From contig JAACJM010000065.1 of the NCBI GenBank assembly GCA_013368315.1, positions 1 to 64,000 on the forward strand: 64,000 bases of DNA. Reading direction: 5' to 3'. Position numbers and translations under genes: made by a program. The notes beneath the pieces were generated by a model. It saw only the letters and a list, made by a program, of their open reading frames with translations, was not told where the DNA came from and searched no databases. The stretch's first letter is position 1, and the number at the start of each line of letters is the position of its first letter. This stretch comes from Tetrapyrgos nigripes. Lineage: Eukaryota > Basidiomycota > Agaricomycetes > Agaricales > Campanellaceae. Below are positions 21,990 through 32,033 of the stretch, piece after piece.

Positions 21990-22255
21990 AAGGCCCTTGG
22001 GAGCGCCTTCAATGGCTGCAAACCATAGACTTCGCATACTACCTGGATGGCGCCTTCATGGCAGCCTGTGGCGCCCTTTGTGGCAGCCTGCGTCGCCTTT
22101 AATGGCTTGACGATATGTCCAACAGCGCAGGACTTATGTCCAGCTGCAGTTGTTGACAATCTAGGGGAGTAGTCACTGTCATGGCGCGTTCATCGCTGCC
22201 TTTCTTCACTTTTACATGGCGCATTTAATGCTGCCTTCTGATTCTGCATATGGAT
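21990..22255 (+). repeat. Copia leader with degenerate GGCGCC/GGCAGCC repeats
   Basis: The untranslated leader contains about six spaced copies of a 20-26-nt unit of the form GGCGCCTTTAATGGCAGCCT (near 22007, 22049, 22070, 22093, 22183 and 22218). GGCGCC is self-complementary. Such repeats could serve RNA dimerisation or packaging; this is speculation. Confidence 0.5.
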
Positions 22256-22292
22256 AAATGCTGACAGTTGACTTCCCCAGATATTATCAAAG

Positions 22293-25200
22293 ATGTCCTC
22301 CAACGTCCTGATGACTACTGTCCCCGTCTTCACCGGTGTTGATTTCAACATCTGGGCTGACATCCTTCTCTCCTGGTTGCAGGCTACTGGACTTAGTTCT
22401 GTCCTTAGCTCTGATCGCCCCGATGATGCCGAAGTGAGTACCGTCTCCCCTCTAACTGAAGAAGATGCGGCGGCTCAAGCTGAGGCCATCACGGTGGCTC
22501 AAAAGAAACAGGCTGATTGGGATGAGAAGAATGACAAGGCCATCGGGTCTATCAGACTTCGTCTCTCTCAGGCTCTTCGTGAGAAGACATTTGGTATAAC
22601 AAGTGCCAAGAAACTTTGGGCCACTCCCAAAGATACCTATGGGAAGCCTGGTGCTTCCGCTGTCTACACTGACTTTAAACGTGCCACCAACATCACCATT
22701 CCCAACGATGCTCATCCTGGTGCTGCAATCGAACTAATCCGCATGCATTTCGATAGGGTTAGTACCGCCGGCATTCCTAACGACGATACCTCTCCACCTG
22801 TTTCTATGACCAAAATTCCCAACTTCCTCATCGTTATGTTCATCATTTCGAAACTCCCTTCCAGATATGACTATATCATCACCCAGAATACTCAACAGAC
22901 CATCTCAACTCTTCATAAACAAGACCTCGATGAACTTCAGAGTGAGATTATCAATGTCTGGGAATCTCGCCAAGGAGTTTTGAAAGGAAAACCACAGGCC
23001 AACCGTCTTTCAGCTGTCAAGCGAAAAGACGGTAACCCTAGTTTCCAACAGCAGCAGCAGCAGCGCCCTAGTGGCAGCAGCAGCGGCGCTAACGGAGTCA
23101 GTGGCTCTAATGGGAATAACAAAGGAAAGGGCAAGGGAAAGGGCAAAGGAAAAGCTCATTTCCGTCGAGGAGGTCGAGCTGGAAAGTTCGAACAGGCCAA
23201 GAGACAGGGCCAGGCACATCTCGTCCACGACGACATGTCTCCCATGATGCACACAGTCACCGTCGTCGACACGCCCGCTGCAGTTGATACCCGTAAGCCA
23301 TTCTTCATGGAAACGGAAAAGCCTTTTGACGCCTTCTTCACAGGTACCAAAAGAGCTATCAACCTTGCATGCGATATTGGCGCTAGACCATCTGGTGAGA
23401 CTGTTGCTACTCTTGAAGATGTCGTCATGTCTCATCCCGATCTTTCCTCCCTCACTTCACTTACTCCTGCTCCTCGTCCCAAACGCACCCTCACGGAACG
23501 CATCTATTGGAACAACCTTCAATCATCTTCTGATGGTTGGGGTGATGCTGATAACTGGAATGGTTGGAACGGTGAATATCCTGGAACTCAGACCGGTTCA
23601 GATGCCGATATGGCATGCGCTCAGGAAGAAGATGTCAATTCGAACGAGGACACCCTGGTGAACACATCGGAACTTGGAAGTGTGTTTGGCTCCACAATGA
23701 CGGAGTCAGGTGCAAGGGTGCCTCAGGACACCAGGACCCCTGTTCCACTTATCGACCGTCTTGCGCAGGATCCTGCTGCCGATATACTCCAGTGCACAAT
23801 GCACCTTGGGGAGAGGTTCCAGAATCCCGAGGATTCCCTACACATCTATGGGGAACCACTCAGAGCAGCACTGAACACCGTTGCCCCAACGGGCACTCTT
23901 TCACTGGTCCAACACATTGCTGCAGTCCACAGCGAGATGCAAAGTGGCTCACAGCCTGCACATCCCAATGGCACGACCACTCAATCCTTACCGTCCAGCC
24001 GTGTTGCAAGCCCAACACCTGGAACAACTTCAACGGGATGGGAATGGCTGACTCCTCATCTCCAAAATGAGGATGGAAGGTACGACGAGCTAATCGATTG
24101 GCAGCGAGACGCAACAATCGGACTAGGAGGGATGGAATTACCCTCCAGGGCTCCAACTCCGAGTTCAATGCCAGAACTTCGGAGCATGTCTCCAAGCCTA
24201 TCCGAAACCAGCGACCTCGAGTACATGTTGACTCCGCCATCGATCGGCAGGATGAGTCTTCCTACATCACCCGTAGAGGACACCTCATCGTACGGAATTC
24301 CAAGTCCACGACCTTCTACCCCCGTCATGGTTACCGTCAATGCCGAAAATAATTATGGCTGGTCCTTAGACTCTGAAGTCTCCGGCATGGACAATGGATA
24401 TCTCAGGTCAGATCTCAATTCAGATCTTATGAATAAAAGTACTGATGCGCTTTTTCCAGCAGCTCGTAATTTGGAAGCAGGTCCTCCATGTATATATTTA
24501 TTACATACCGCTCCTCTGGGTTTAACAACCCCTTTTATTTATAATAATCTGTACACTAGCCCTGGCGGCAACAATAAATATTTATGTGCCTGTGGCACTC
24601 TGTTCTCATTATGCCAGAAGTGTAAGAAAAAGAGATCTGATACTGTCAAAATCCACTTCAGTGATGGATGGTTACTTGATTCTGGAGCATCAGCGCATTT
24701 TACGTTCGACATCAATGACTTTGTTGAATTGAGTTATATAAAACCAATTCCAGTGAAAACTGCCAATGGATTCACGAACATTCGTGCATCCGGAACAGTC
24801 CTGATCTCTCAACGTAAAAGAGTTATGAAATTATATCCAGTCTATTACATTCCCGATCTAAATCAACGACTCTTATCTGTTGGTCAATTCTTAAATGACA
24901 ACATGTTTATGCGCGGTAACTCCGATCATATCACCATTTCGAGAAATACAACATTCTTGACTTTCTCAAAGCGTATACCGGAAGAAACGCTATACTATCT
25001 TCCACACAAATCAAAAATTGTCGCTTCTAAAGCCAATCTTTTGATTTATCTTATCAACTATGAGATTTTACATCGTCGTATAGGGCATCCCTCTCGTGAT
25101 GTTCTAAAACATGTCCGACAACACACCCTTGGCACTCCTGAATTCATCATTCCTAAGGAACTTCCTTTGTGCAAAGGCTGTCTTGAAGGCAAAACTCCCA

Positions 25201-28200
25201 GACAGGCTTACCCTCCTAACGAACGACGTGCTACTCGTCCTTTCCAAATTATCCATACGGATTTACATGAATACCCCACGATATCTTACCACAAGTACAA
25301 GTACATAATCGTCTTCTTTGATGATTACACTTCAGATGCTTGGATACATTTTCTTAAAGATAAAAAACAACCACTGACTGCCACTCGCCAGTTCCTTGCG
25401 ATGGTAGAAACTCAATATAAGACAAAAGTCGAACAGTGGATGTCTGATATGGGTGGTGAATTCATCAAAGGCACCTATCGAGAAATGTTACTCGAAAAGG
25501 GTGTTAAAATCCTTAACAGTGCACCATACATTCATCAACAGAATGGTCAAGCGGAGCGCTTTATACGCACCCTAATGGATAAGGCACTAGCAATGATGAA
25601 GTTAGCGTGTCTACCTGAATCTTGGTGGGAATATGCTGTCCGTCATGGATTGTATGTCTATCGACGTACTCCCTTACGACGACACAAATGGATAACTCCA
25701 TTTGAAATGCTTGAAAAGGAAAAACCACGTATCGATCATTTACGAGTTTTTGGCTGTGGAGCTTACGTCTTTAAACCCGAGGAAACTCGAAAGAACAAAC
25801 TCGCTTCCAAGTCAGAACTCATGACATATCTTGGTGTAGCACCAGGAGAACGTGGAAATCTTTTCATGCGTACAAACAATGCAGAATTTACATCCCCGCA
25901 AGCCGTGTTTGAGGAAGACTTTTTTCCTCGATGTAAAACTCAATCTCGTAATTCAAAACAACTACCTATCGAGTCATCGCAAGGCGATGACACTCCTCTA
26001 CCACAACCAATCCATGACGATGATGATGAAGATTTTCATCATTGTCCTCCTCGCATCCCTTCTATAAAGAGACCTGACCAGCTTCGTGACGACGAACCTG
26101 AACAGGATCCACCGCCTTCGTCTCCGGATAGTGACTCTGAGCCTAGAAGAATGGTAACACCGCCGCCAATGGATACACCACCTCCTCAGGCACCTCGAAA
26201 GCCCAGAGCTCCTAGACAAAGACGGCCACCAACAGAACCAACGCGTCGAAGTGAGCGTACTGGTACTGTACCCAAACGATACGGGGATAAACACCCTGTA
26301 GAAGTTGAACGCGATCTTGAACCTCAAATCGCGGCTGATAAAAGAGCAGAAGCAAAAGCTAAAGCAGAGAGAGACGCTCGGAGAGAAAACCGACATCAGC
26401 AAGCTGCAGAGCAACAGGTTCCCGGACCTAGTTCTGCATCCAGAAGCGCACCCCAGGGGGAGCAGCAAGCCGAGAGTGATGACTCTGCACGCCCTGAATC
26501 AGAAGAAATGGCAGAACCATGCCGTGAAGGGGGAGTATCTATAAATTTCTTGCTTATGCAGGCAATTGCTCCTGGAGAAATCGATTCCCACTTGCTTATT
26601 CAGAAAGTTACTTCGAAGAATGATGGGAATCAACCGAATGTTCGTAATATTCGCGAATGGACATTCAAAGATATTGCTCGCTTACCTATAGCTGAGCAAG
26701 AGGAATGGAAAGTCGCTTGCCGCGAAGAACTAGAGGCTCTTCGCAAGCACGACACCTATGAATTGGTCAAAAGACCTAAAGATAGGAAAGTTATCAAAAA
26801 CCAATGGGTCTTCGACATCAAAACTGATGGTCGTAAAAAGGCAAGACTCGTTGCAAAAGGTTTTTCACAGGTCGAAGGCATAGACTTTGATCAAATATAT
26901 TCACCTGTTGTTCGATTCGAGACTGTGCGCTTAATCTTCGCTTTAGCTGCACTTAAGGGCTGGCACGTGTCCGGTGTCGATGTCCGATCAGCCTACTTAT
27001 ATGGCTTACTCGATGAAGAAATCTATATGGAACAACCGGAAGCCTTTAAAGTAAAAGGACAAGAGCATAAAGTCGTCCGGCTTCTTCGTGCTCTTTACGG
27101 ACTCAAACAAGCAGGACTTGCGTGGTGGAAAAGTCTTGATAAGTCCATGGCGGAACTTGGTTTTAAACGAATCATTTCCGACGCCGGAATCTTCATTCAC
27201 AAACGCTATGACGCCAACAAAAATCTTATTGAAAATTCTATCGTCATTGCTGTAGCTTATGTGGATGACGCTCTATTCTGTGGAGCTAACAAAACCTTAG
27301 TCTTACGACTCAAAGGAGACTTTATGAAGAGATGGGAATGTAGGGATCTAGGCGATGCCAAAGAATTCCTTAGGATGAGAATTACCAGGAAAGGCAGCAA
27401 GGTCTCTTTAGACCAGTGCGCTTATCTGGATAAAATCCTAGAGACTTATGGAATGCAAAATGCGAAAGCTTCTGCTACCCCATTACCCGGCAATTATCAC
27501 CCTCTTCCTCTTCCAGAAGACACTCCTGTCAATTATACTCTTCGTCAAAGTTATCAGGAGATAATCGGATCCTTACTCTACTTAATGTTAGGAACACATC
27601 CTGATATTTCCTTTGCTGTCACAAAACTTGCGCAATTTGCTGCAAACCCCTCACAAGAACACTACAATAAGGCAAAAGACATTTGCCATTATCTCGTTGG
27701 CACTAGAAAATATGCTCTTGTGTACAATGGTCGAGGGGGAGAAGGCTTATCAGCCTATACAGACTCCGATTGGGGATCAGATCCTGGATCTCGCAAATCT
27801 CAAACTGGCTTCTTTCTACAATTAGCCCAAGCACCATTTAGCTGGACGTCTAGACAACAAAAGACAGTTGCTCTATCTTCGACTGAAGCTGAATACATGG
27901 CACTTAGTGACTGCAGTCGACAAGTCTGTTGGTTCAAGACTCTTCTCAGTGAAATCGAATATCCTCTTCACGCTATTCCAATTTACGGTGACAATCAGGG
28001 ATCAATTTTTATTGCATCAAACCCTGTCACGGATAAGCGAACTAAGCACATTGATATTCGATATCATTTTGTTCGAGAAAAAGTCATTGACGAGACAGTC
28101 AAGTTATTCTTCATTGAAGGAAGTAATAACCCTGCAGATCTGCTCACTAAAGCTCTAGATCGAGTAAAGTTTGAGAAGTTCAGGAAACAATTAGGACTTC

Positions 28201-28214
28201 AGTTTTATAATTAA
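22293..28214 (+). CDS. Copia Gag-Pol polyprotein, 1973 residues
   Basis: Single frame without stop. Residues 1 to about 235 resemble copia gag (FNIWADILLSWLQ, YDYIITQNTQQTISTL). A Gln run and a Gly-Lys repeat (GKGKGKGKGK, about 275-290) follow; there is no CCHC knuckle. A long Ser/Thr/Pro-rich linker runs to about 760. C765-x-C767-x6-C774-x2-C777 precedes the aspartic protease (LLDSGASAHF, D796). The integrase has an H-x-H...C-x2-C region (HRRIGH from 927; CKGC) and a catalytic triad D990, D1052, E1088 with 35 residues between the last two. RT catalytic box is YVDD at 1656-1659 (GLLDEEIYMEQPEAF and ALYGLKQAGLAWW also typical). RNase H starts near TDSDWGSD (D1824) with STEAEYMA. It is longer than most copia polyproteins because of the linker. 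All key catalytic residues are present. Confidence 0.97.
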   Translation: MSSNVLMTTVPVFTGVDFNIWADILLSWLQATGLSSVLSSDRPDDAEVSTVSPLTEEDAAAQAEAITVAQKKQADWDEKNDKAIGSIRLRLSQALREKTFGITSAKKLWATPKDTYGKPGASAVYTDFKRATNITIPNDAHPGAAIELIRMHFDRVSTAGIPNDDTSPPVSMTKIPNFLIVMFIISKLPSRYDYIITQNTQQTISTLHKQDLDELQSEIINVWESRQGVLKGKPQANRLSAVKRKDGNPSFQQQQQQRPSGSSSGANGVSGSNGNNKGKGKGKGKGKAHFRRGGRAGKFEQAKRQGQAHLVHDDMSPMMHTVTVVDTPAAVDTRKPFFMETEKPFDAFFTGTKRAINLACDIGARPSGETVATLEDVVMSHPDLSSLTSLTPAPRPKRTLTERIYWNNLQSSSDGWGDADNWNGWNGEYPGTQTGSDADMACAQEEDVNSNEDTLVNTSELGSVFGSTMTESGARVPQDTRTPVPLIDRLAQDPAADILQCTMHLGERFQNPEDSLHIYGEPLRAALNTVAPTGTLSLVQHIAAVHSEMQSGSQPAHPNGTTTQSLPSSRVASPTPGTTSTGWEWLTPHLQNEDGRYDELIDWQRDATIGLGGMELPSRAPTPSSMPELRSMSPSLSETSDLEYMLTPPSIGRMSLPTSPVEDTSSYGIPSPRPSTPVMVTVNAENNYGWSLDSEVSGMDNGYLRSDLNSDLMNKSTDALFPAARNLEAGPPCIYLLHTAPLGLTTPFIYNNLYTSPGGNNKYLCACGTLFSLCQKCKKKRSDTVKIHFSDGWLLDSGASAHFTFDINDFVELSYIKPIPVKTANGFTNIRASGTVLISQRKRVMKLYPVYYIPDLNQRLLSVGQFLNDNMFMRGNSDHITISRNTTFLTFSKRIPEETLYYLPHKSKIVASKANLLIYLINYEILHRRIGHPSRDVLKHVRQHTLGTPEFIIPKELPLCKGCLEGKTPRQAYPPNERRATRPFQIIHTDLHEYPTISYHKYKYIIVFFDDYTSDAWIHFLKDKKQPLTATRQFLAMVETQYKTKVEQWMSDMGGEFIKGTYREMLLEKGVKILNSAPYIHQQNGQAERFIRTLMDKALAMMKLACLPESWWEYAVRHGLYVYRRTPLRRHKWITPFEMLEKEKPRIDHLRVFGCGAYVFKPEETRKNKLASKSELMTYLGVAPGERGNLFMRTNNAEFTSPQAVFEEDFFPRCKTQSRNSKQLPIESSQGDDTPLPQPIHDDDDEDFHHCPPRIPSIKRPDQLRDDEPEQDPPPSSPDSDSEPRRMVTPPPMDTPPPQAPRKPRAPRQRRPPTEPTRRSERTGTVPKRYGDKHPVEVERDLEPQIAADKRAEAKAKAERDARRENRHQQAAEQQVPGPSSASRSAPQGEQQAESDDSARPESEEMAEPCREGGVSINFLLMQAIAPGEIDSHLLIQKVTSKNDGNQPNVRNIREWTFKDIARLPIAEQEEWKVACREELEALRKHDTYELVKRPKDRKVIKNQWVFDIKTDGRKKARLVAKGFSQVEGIDFDQIYSPVVRFETVRLIFALAALKGWHVSGVDVRSAYLYGLLDEEIYMEQPEAFKVKGQEHKVVRLLRALYGLKQAGLAWWKSLDKSMAELGFKRIISDAGIFIHKRYDANKNLIENSIVIAVAYVDDALFCGANKTLVLRLKGDFMKRWECRDLGDAKEFLRMRITRKGSKVSLDQCAYLDKILETYGMQNAKASATPLPGNYHPLPLPEDTPVNYTLRQSYQEIIGSLLYLMLGTHPDISFAVTKLAQFAANPSQEHYNKAKDICHYLVGTRKYALVYNGRGGEGLSAYTDSDWGSDPGSRKSQTGFFLQLAQAPFSWTSRQQKTVALSSTEAEYMALSDCSRQVCWFKTLLSEIEYPLHAIPIYGDNQGSIFIASNPVTDKRTKHIDIRYHFVREKVIDETVKLFFIEGSNNPADLLTKALDRVKFEKFRKQLGLQFYN

Positions 28215-28318
28215 AGAAAGTCCTATAAATCGCATCGAAAACGTCGAGGCACTTGATCCCTTCCTTCCATGGCTGCTTGCAGCGCCTACCTATGCTTACA
28301 CGCACTACCGTGCTGCTT

Positions 28319-28330
28319 AGCAAGGGGGAG
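28319..28330 (+). other. Polypurine tract of the copia element
   Basis: AGCAAGGGGGAG directly before the 3' LTR, the expected plus-strand primer site. Confidence 0.8.
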
Positions 28331-28700
28331 TGTTGAATTGGCGCATTCAGTTGCAGCCATCAACGTATTCTATGTAGAACAATAGTAGTAGTTATAAATA
28401 GAACAATAAGATTATATAGACAATAAGTGTAGTACGACAATAGTGTACGAAACCAGCATTGTTCTATCAAGTACAATAGAATCTTATTGTTACTCTAATA
28501 TTAGTTTACATGTATTTGTACCTTCTCAAAAGGTATATAAGGACTCGTAGATAGTCCTCCAAATATCAAGTTTTCATACTTAACCCACATCGCTCTAACA
28601 AGCCTCTAACTAGCCTTACAAGCTACTCTTTATCCACAGGTAAGTTGCGTAGTTGCCACTGCGTCTAGTAGTGTACAAGCCGTACCATGCCTGCTTAACA
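28331..28700 (+). repeat. 3' LTR of the copia element
   Basis: 370 bp, identical by eye to 21606-21975, followed by the right copy of the GCCAG duplication. Confidence 0.95.
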
Positions 28701-28705
28701 GCCAG

Positions 28706-29822
28706 GCCACTCCACAACTTGACACGTAAAAATGTCATGTTCAACTGGGAAACTCATCAGCAAGCAGCTTTCAAACAGCTCAGGGAAGCTTTTGTGTCAG
28801 TACCAATCCTTACCCTTTGGGAACCTGGAAAGCCAACAAGGATAGAAGTAGATGCATCAGGATTTGCAACAGGAGTGTTGATGCAGAAGTTGGAGGATGA
28901 TCTTTGGCACCCAGTTACAATTTGCTCTTCTTCCATGCAACCTGTTGAACAGAATTACAAAATATATGACCAGGAAATGCTTGCAATAATAAAGGCATTG
29001 AAGGACTGGAGGCATTATTTGGAAGGGCAACCAGAGGCATTTGAAATCGTAACCAACCATTCCAATCTAGAGTTCTGGTGGATGGCTCAAGATCTCAGTC
29101 AAAGACAAGCTCGATGGGCCCTCTGGCTTTCTCAGTTCAACTTTCAACTAATTCATTGAGCTGGGATGCACTGTCACAAATGCCAGAAGATCAAGTCTCT
29201 GATAGGGAGGATAACCTTCAACAAACAGTACTCAAACCTATCCATTTTGCAACCATCACTGCAACTGTACTGGAAAACCCATTGGAGGAAAGGATGTGTA
29301 AAGTGTTGGAAAGGGAAGCTGAGGTATTAGAAGGACTTAAGGAGTTAAAGAAGAACAGGTTGAGGAGATTGGCAAATAGTTTAGTGGAATGGAAGGAGGA
29401 TAATGGGTTGGTATATCATTGAGGACGCATATATGTTCCCCCAGATGAACAGTTAAGGGTATGACAGTGTCACGATGATCTGACTGCAGGGAATCTGGGG
29501 TTACATGGGACTCTAGACTTGGTGGATACTCATTTTTGGTGGCCAAAGATGAGGTCATTTGTGGAAAAGTTCATTGAAGGATGTGATACTTGTGCACAGA
29601 AGAAGCTGCAAGACACCCAAGAGCAATAATGCAACCACTAGCAGTTCCAAAAGAATTATGGGAGGAGGTTGGAAGTATATTTGATAACTCAACTTCCAGA
29701 GTCAAATGGATATGATGCTATCATGGTAGCAACTGATATTTATGGGAAACAGATCCATGCAATCCCATGTACATCCAACATCAATGCAGAGGGAGTGGCA
29801 GATCTCTTTTATTGAGAGATTT
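28706..29822 (+). pseudogene. pol of element H, middle part: RNase H and integrase start
   Basis: Continues H after the copia insertion: RNase H (RIEVDASGFATGVLMQK, NYKIYDQEMLAIIKALKDWRH), connection (RQARWALWLSQFNFQLIH), then the integrase zinc region near 29450-29640 with stops and a frameshift. Cut at 29822 by element G; GATTT at 29818-29822 is the left copy of the G target duplication. Confidence 0.8.
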
Positions 29823-30315
29823 TGTTACAATTTTTTACCCTTATTCTATAGGACTCTCTGACTCACTCTTTCTTTCCTTTACTTTGTTTCATTTCTTCTT
29901 ATCTAACGCATGTTTCCCTTTCGTTCGCCATGCTCTATCCTTGCTTTCTTTCTTACATGTGTAGTACACATGTCTATTATTACTTACACATTGCTTACAT
30001 GCATCGCATACATGTTTCCTCTACTCTTATCTTACACATGCATCGTATGCATGTTTCTTATTACTTACATGCTGTTTGACATAGCTACTACAGACGATTT
30101 ACATGCTTTACACATATTGTACTTTGACTCGTATATAGGTAGAGTACTCTTCAAGCTAGATTCCCCAGCTCGACCTTACACATCTTTCTACAAGTCTTAC
30201 TTCGAGTAACACTTGTCTTCAGAAGTCTTGCTCAAACCTTTCTTCGATAGAAAGGCTCAGCAAACAAACAAACAAATGAAAGGCAAAACCTTGAAGTACA
30301 ACTTCTGTCGTAACA
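29823..30315 (+). repeat. 5' LTR of element G
   Basis: 493 bp, TGTTACAATTT...GTCGTAACA. The U3/R region holds several near-palindromic ACATGCATCG-type motifs. It lacks an 18-bp segment present in the 3' LTR near 36622-36640. Confidence 0.92.
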
Positions 30316-30370
30316 AAAGGTCAAGCTGAACACCAAACACTGACCTACCGAGGTCTAGGCACCACAAATC

Positions 30371-31918
30371 ATGAACCAAACCACGGATTATCAAAGAACA
30401 CCAGTTCTTGATATGAACAAACCTCAGGAGGAAAACTCGTACACCCCTGACAACGAATATCAGCAGGAAAACCAGTACACTGCTGATATACAACAGACTT
30501 CTGAAGATAACCAGTCCACTTCAGAACACGAACCTGAAGAATTCTTCAAATCAGAATACGAATCTGAATACTCCTCAGAGTCAGAAATCATGGATGACCA
30601 AGGACAGACAGCTACTCCTCCACTGAACACGAATCCCCAGAATCCTCATGTTCAGATTCCCCATCACGTCCAAACTCCTCATCCAGAAGCACCAAATCAT
30701 GCAGCAAAAGAGATCAGGATCTCTACTCCTACTCCATTCAAAGGAGATAGGAAGAAGACCATGCAATTCTTGGCAGATGTCATCCTGTATTTAGGATGTA
30801 ATTGAGAGATCTATGACACCAACAAAAAGAAAATCCTTTTTGCCCTTTCTTATCTGAAAGGCGGATCGGCTGCAGACTGGAAATTAATCAGTGTCCAGAA
30901 GTATGTGAAGGATGGATGGCCAAACTGGGACAAATTCTTTAAAGAATCCAATGAAACCTTTTCACCAATTGACGAACAAGGAGATGCTTGGATTAAACTC
31001 TGAAACCTCAGGCAGACAGGAACAGTAGATGACTATGTCTCAGAGTTCCAGATTTTAGCTGCACACTCCACTCTCATCAAGTACTTTATCAAAGGGTTAA
31101 ACCCTAAGATAGTAGAAAAGATGTTTGACAGAGAAACAGTACCAACTCTGGTCAATGATTGGTACAAATATGCAGCAATTTACGACAGTAACTACCAACG
31201 AAGAAGAGCCATTGCTGGTCGCATTAAAGCATATAACAATTCGAGGAAGAGTAACAGAAACTCTTACACATTCCCACTGTCATGACAGTATTATTTCAGG
31301 GTATTTTTGTTCATTTTCTGTTTCTTTTCTTCATCAGTCACTGCCTTTTGATCATTGTTTTGTTCATCCTTTGCTCTATCTTTTGTTCATCTTTCCTTGA
31401 TCATCTATGCACAGCTACTATCCCCTGTTTCATGATACATCTCTTACAGGGACAACAGGCTGTACTTTGATTGTTCTGGACAGTTCTCTGATTCCTTTCT
31501 TCGCTTTACTCAACTTTTATCTTTATTTCTGTTCTGTGTATATAAGCTTAGAGTAGTAGCTCCCTAGTCCCCATCTTGACCTCTTTGTCTTGGGACTAGG
31601 TGAGCATCTCATGTATTTCCTGTTTTCACTTAATATTAACTTTGTCTTGGGACTAGTCTCTCATTGTTATCTGTCTATTGCTGTTCTGTCTATGCCTACT
31701 GCTTAGAGCCAAGTGTGTGCTCTTTACCACACCCACAATACAATCCAGGAAACACTTCTAAAGACCCAAACACTATGGATGTGGATAGATTATTCATGGA
31801 AGAACAACAAGAATATAGGAAGAAGGGACAATGTTTCAGCTGTGGGAAAGTCGGACACATTCGAAGGGACTGTCCTGGAAGACAAAACAACCGAGGACAG
31901 AAGAACAGGCAATGCTGA
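30371..31918 (+). pseudogene. gag of element G, interrupted
   Basis: Starts MNQTTDYQRTPVLDM with an acidic Gln/Glu/Tyr-rich N-terminus, then a Ty3-type capsid (ISTPTPFKGDRKKTMQFLAD, SYLKGGSAADWKL, YVSEFQILAAHSTLI, YFIKGLNPKIVEKM). It is split by a solo LTR (31278-31731) and resumes with QYNPGNTSKDPNTMDVDRL and a zinc knuckle C-FS-C-GKVG-H-IRRD-C. Stops at about 30803 and 31001. Confidence 0.88.
31278..31731 (+). repeat. Solo LTR of the H family inside the gag of G
   Basis: 454 bp, TGTCATGACAG...CTTTACCACA, flanked by exact CCCAC duplications (31273-31277 and 31732-31736). It aligns with the H 3' LTR (37681 on) including the TCTTGGGACTAGGT repeats. Removing it restores the gag frame. Confidence 0.92.
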
Positions 31919-32033
31919 AACAGAAGCCTTCAGCCAGGATTTGAGCAATGGTACAGGAAGCAGGAGAACAAGAGGCTAATGAAGCCTTGGATGAGTTGGA
32001 AAAAGAGGGTTTTCTCTAAGGGGACTCAGATCA

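Larger units (their letters stand above)
21606..28700 (+). mobile_element. Ty1/copia retrotransposon, complete and apparently intact
   Basis: 7095 bp with two 370-bp LTRs that look identical by eye, exact target duplication GCCAG (21601-21605 and 28701-28705), a primer-binding site, one unbroken 1973-codon Gag-Pol frame in copia order (protease, integrase, RT, RNase H) and a polypurine tract. It inserted in the pol of element H. Identical LTRs and an open polyprotein indicate a very recent insertion. Confidence 0.97.

Noticed and set aside
23010..23435. Antisense frames of 90-141 codons over the copia gag
   Set aside because: They arise from the Gln and Gly-Lys repeats of the sense frame and have no splice signals, promoter or domain, unlike the antisense gene of the A/B/D family.
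31278..31731. Possible intron or host gene between the two halves of the G gag
   Set aside because: It is a solo LTR: same sequence as the H 3' LTR and flanked by exact CCCAC duplications.
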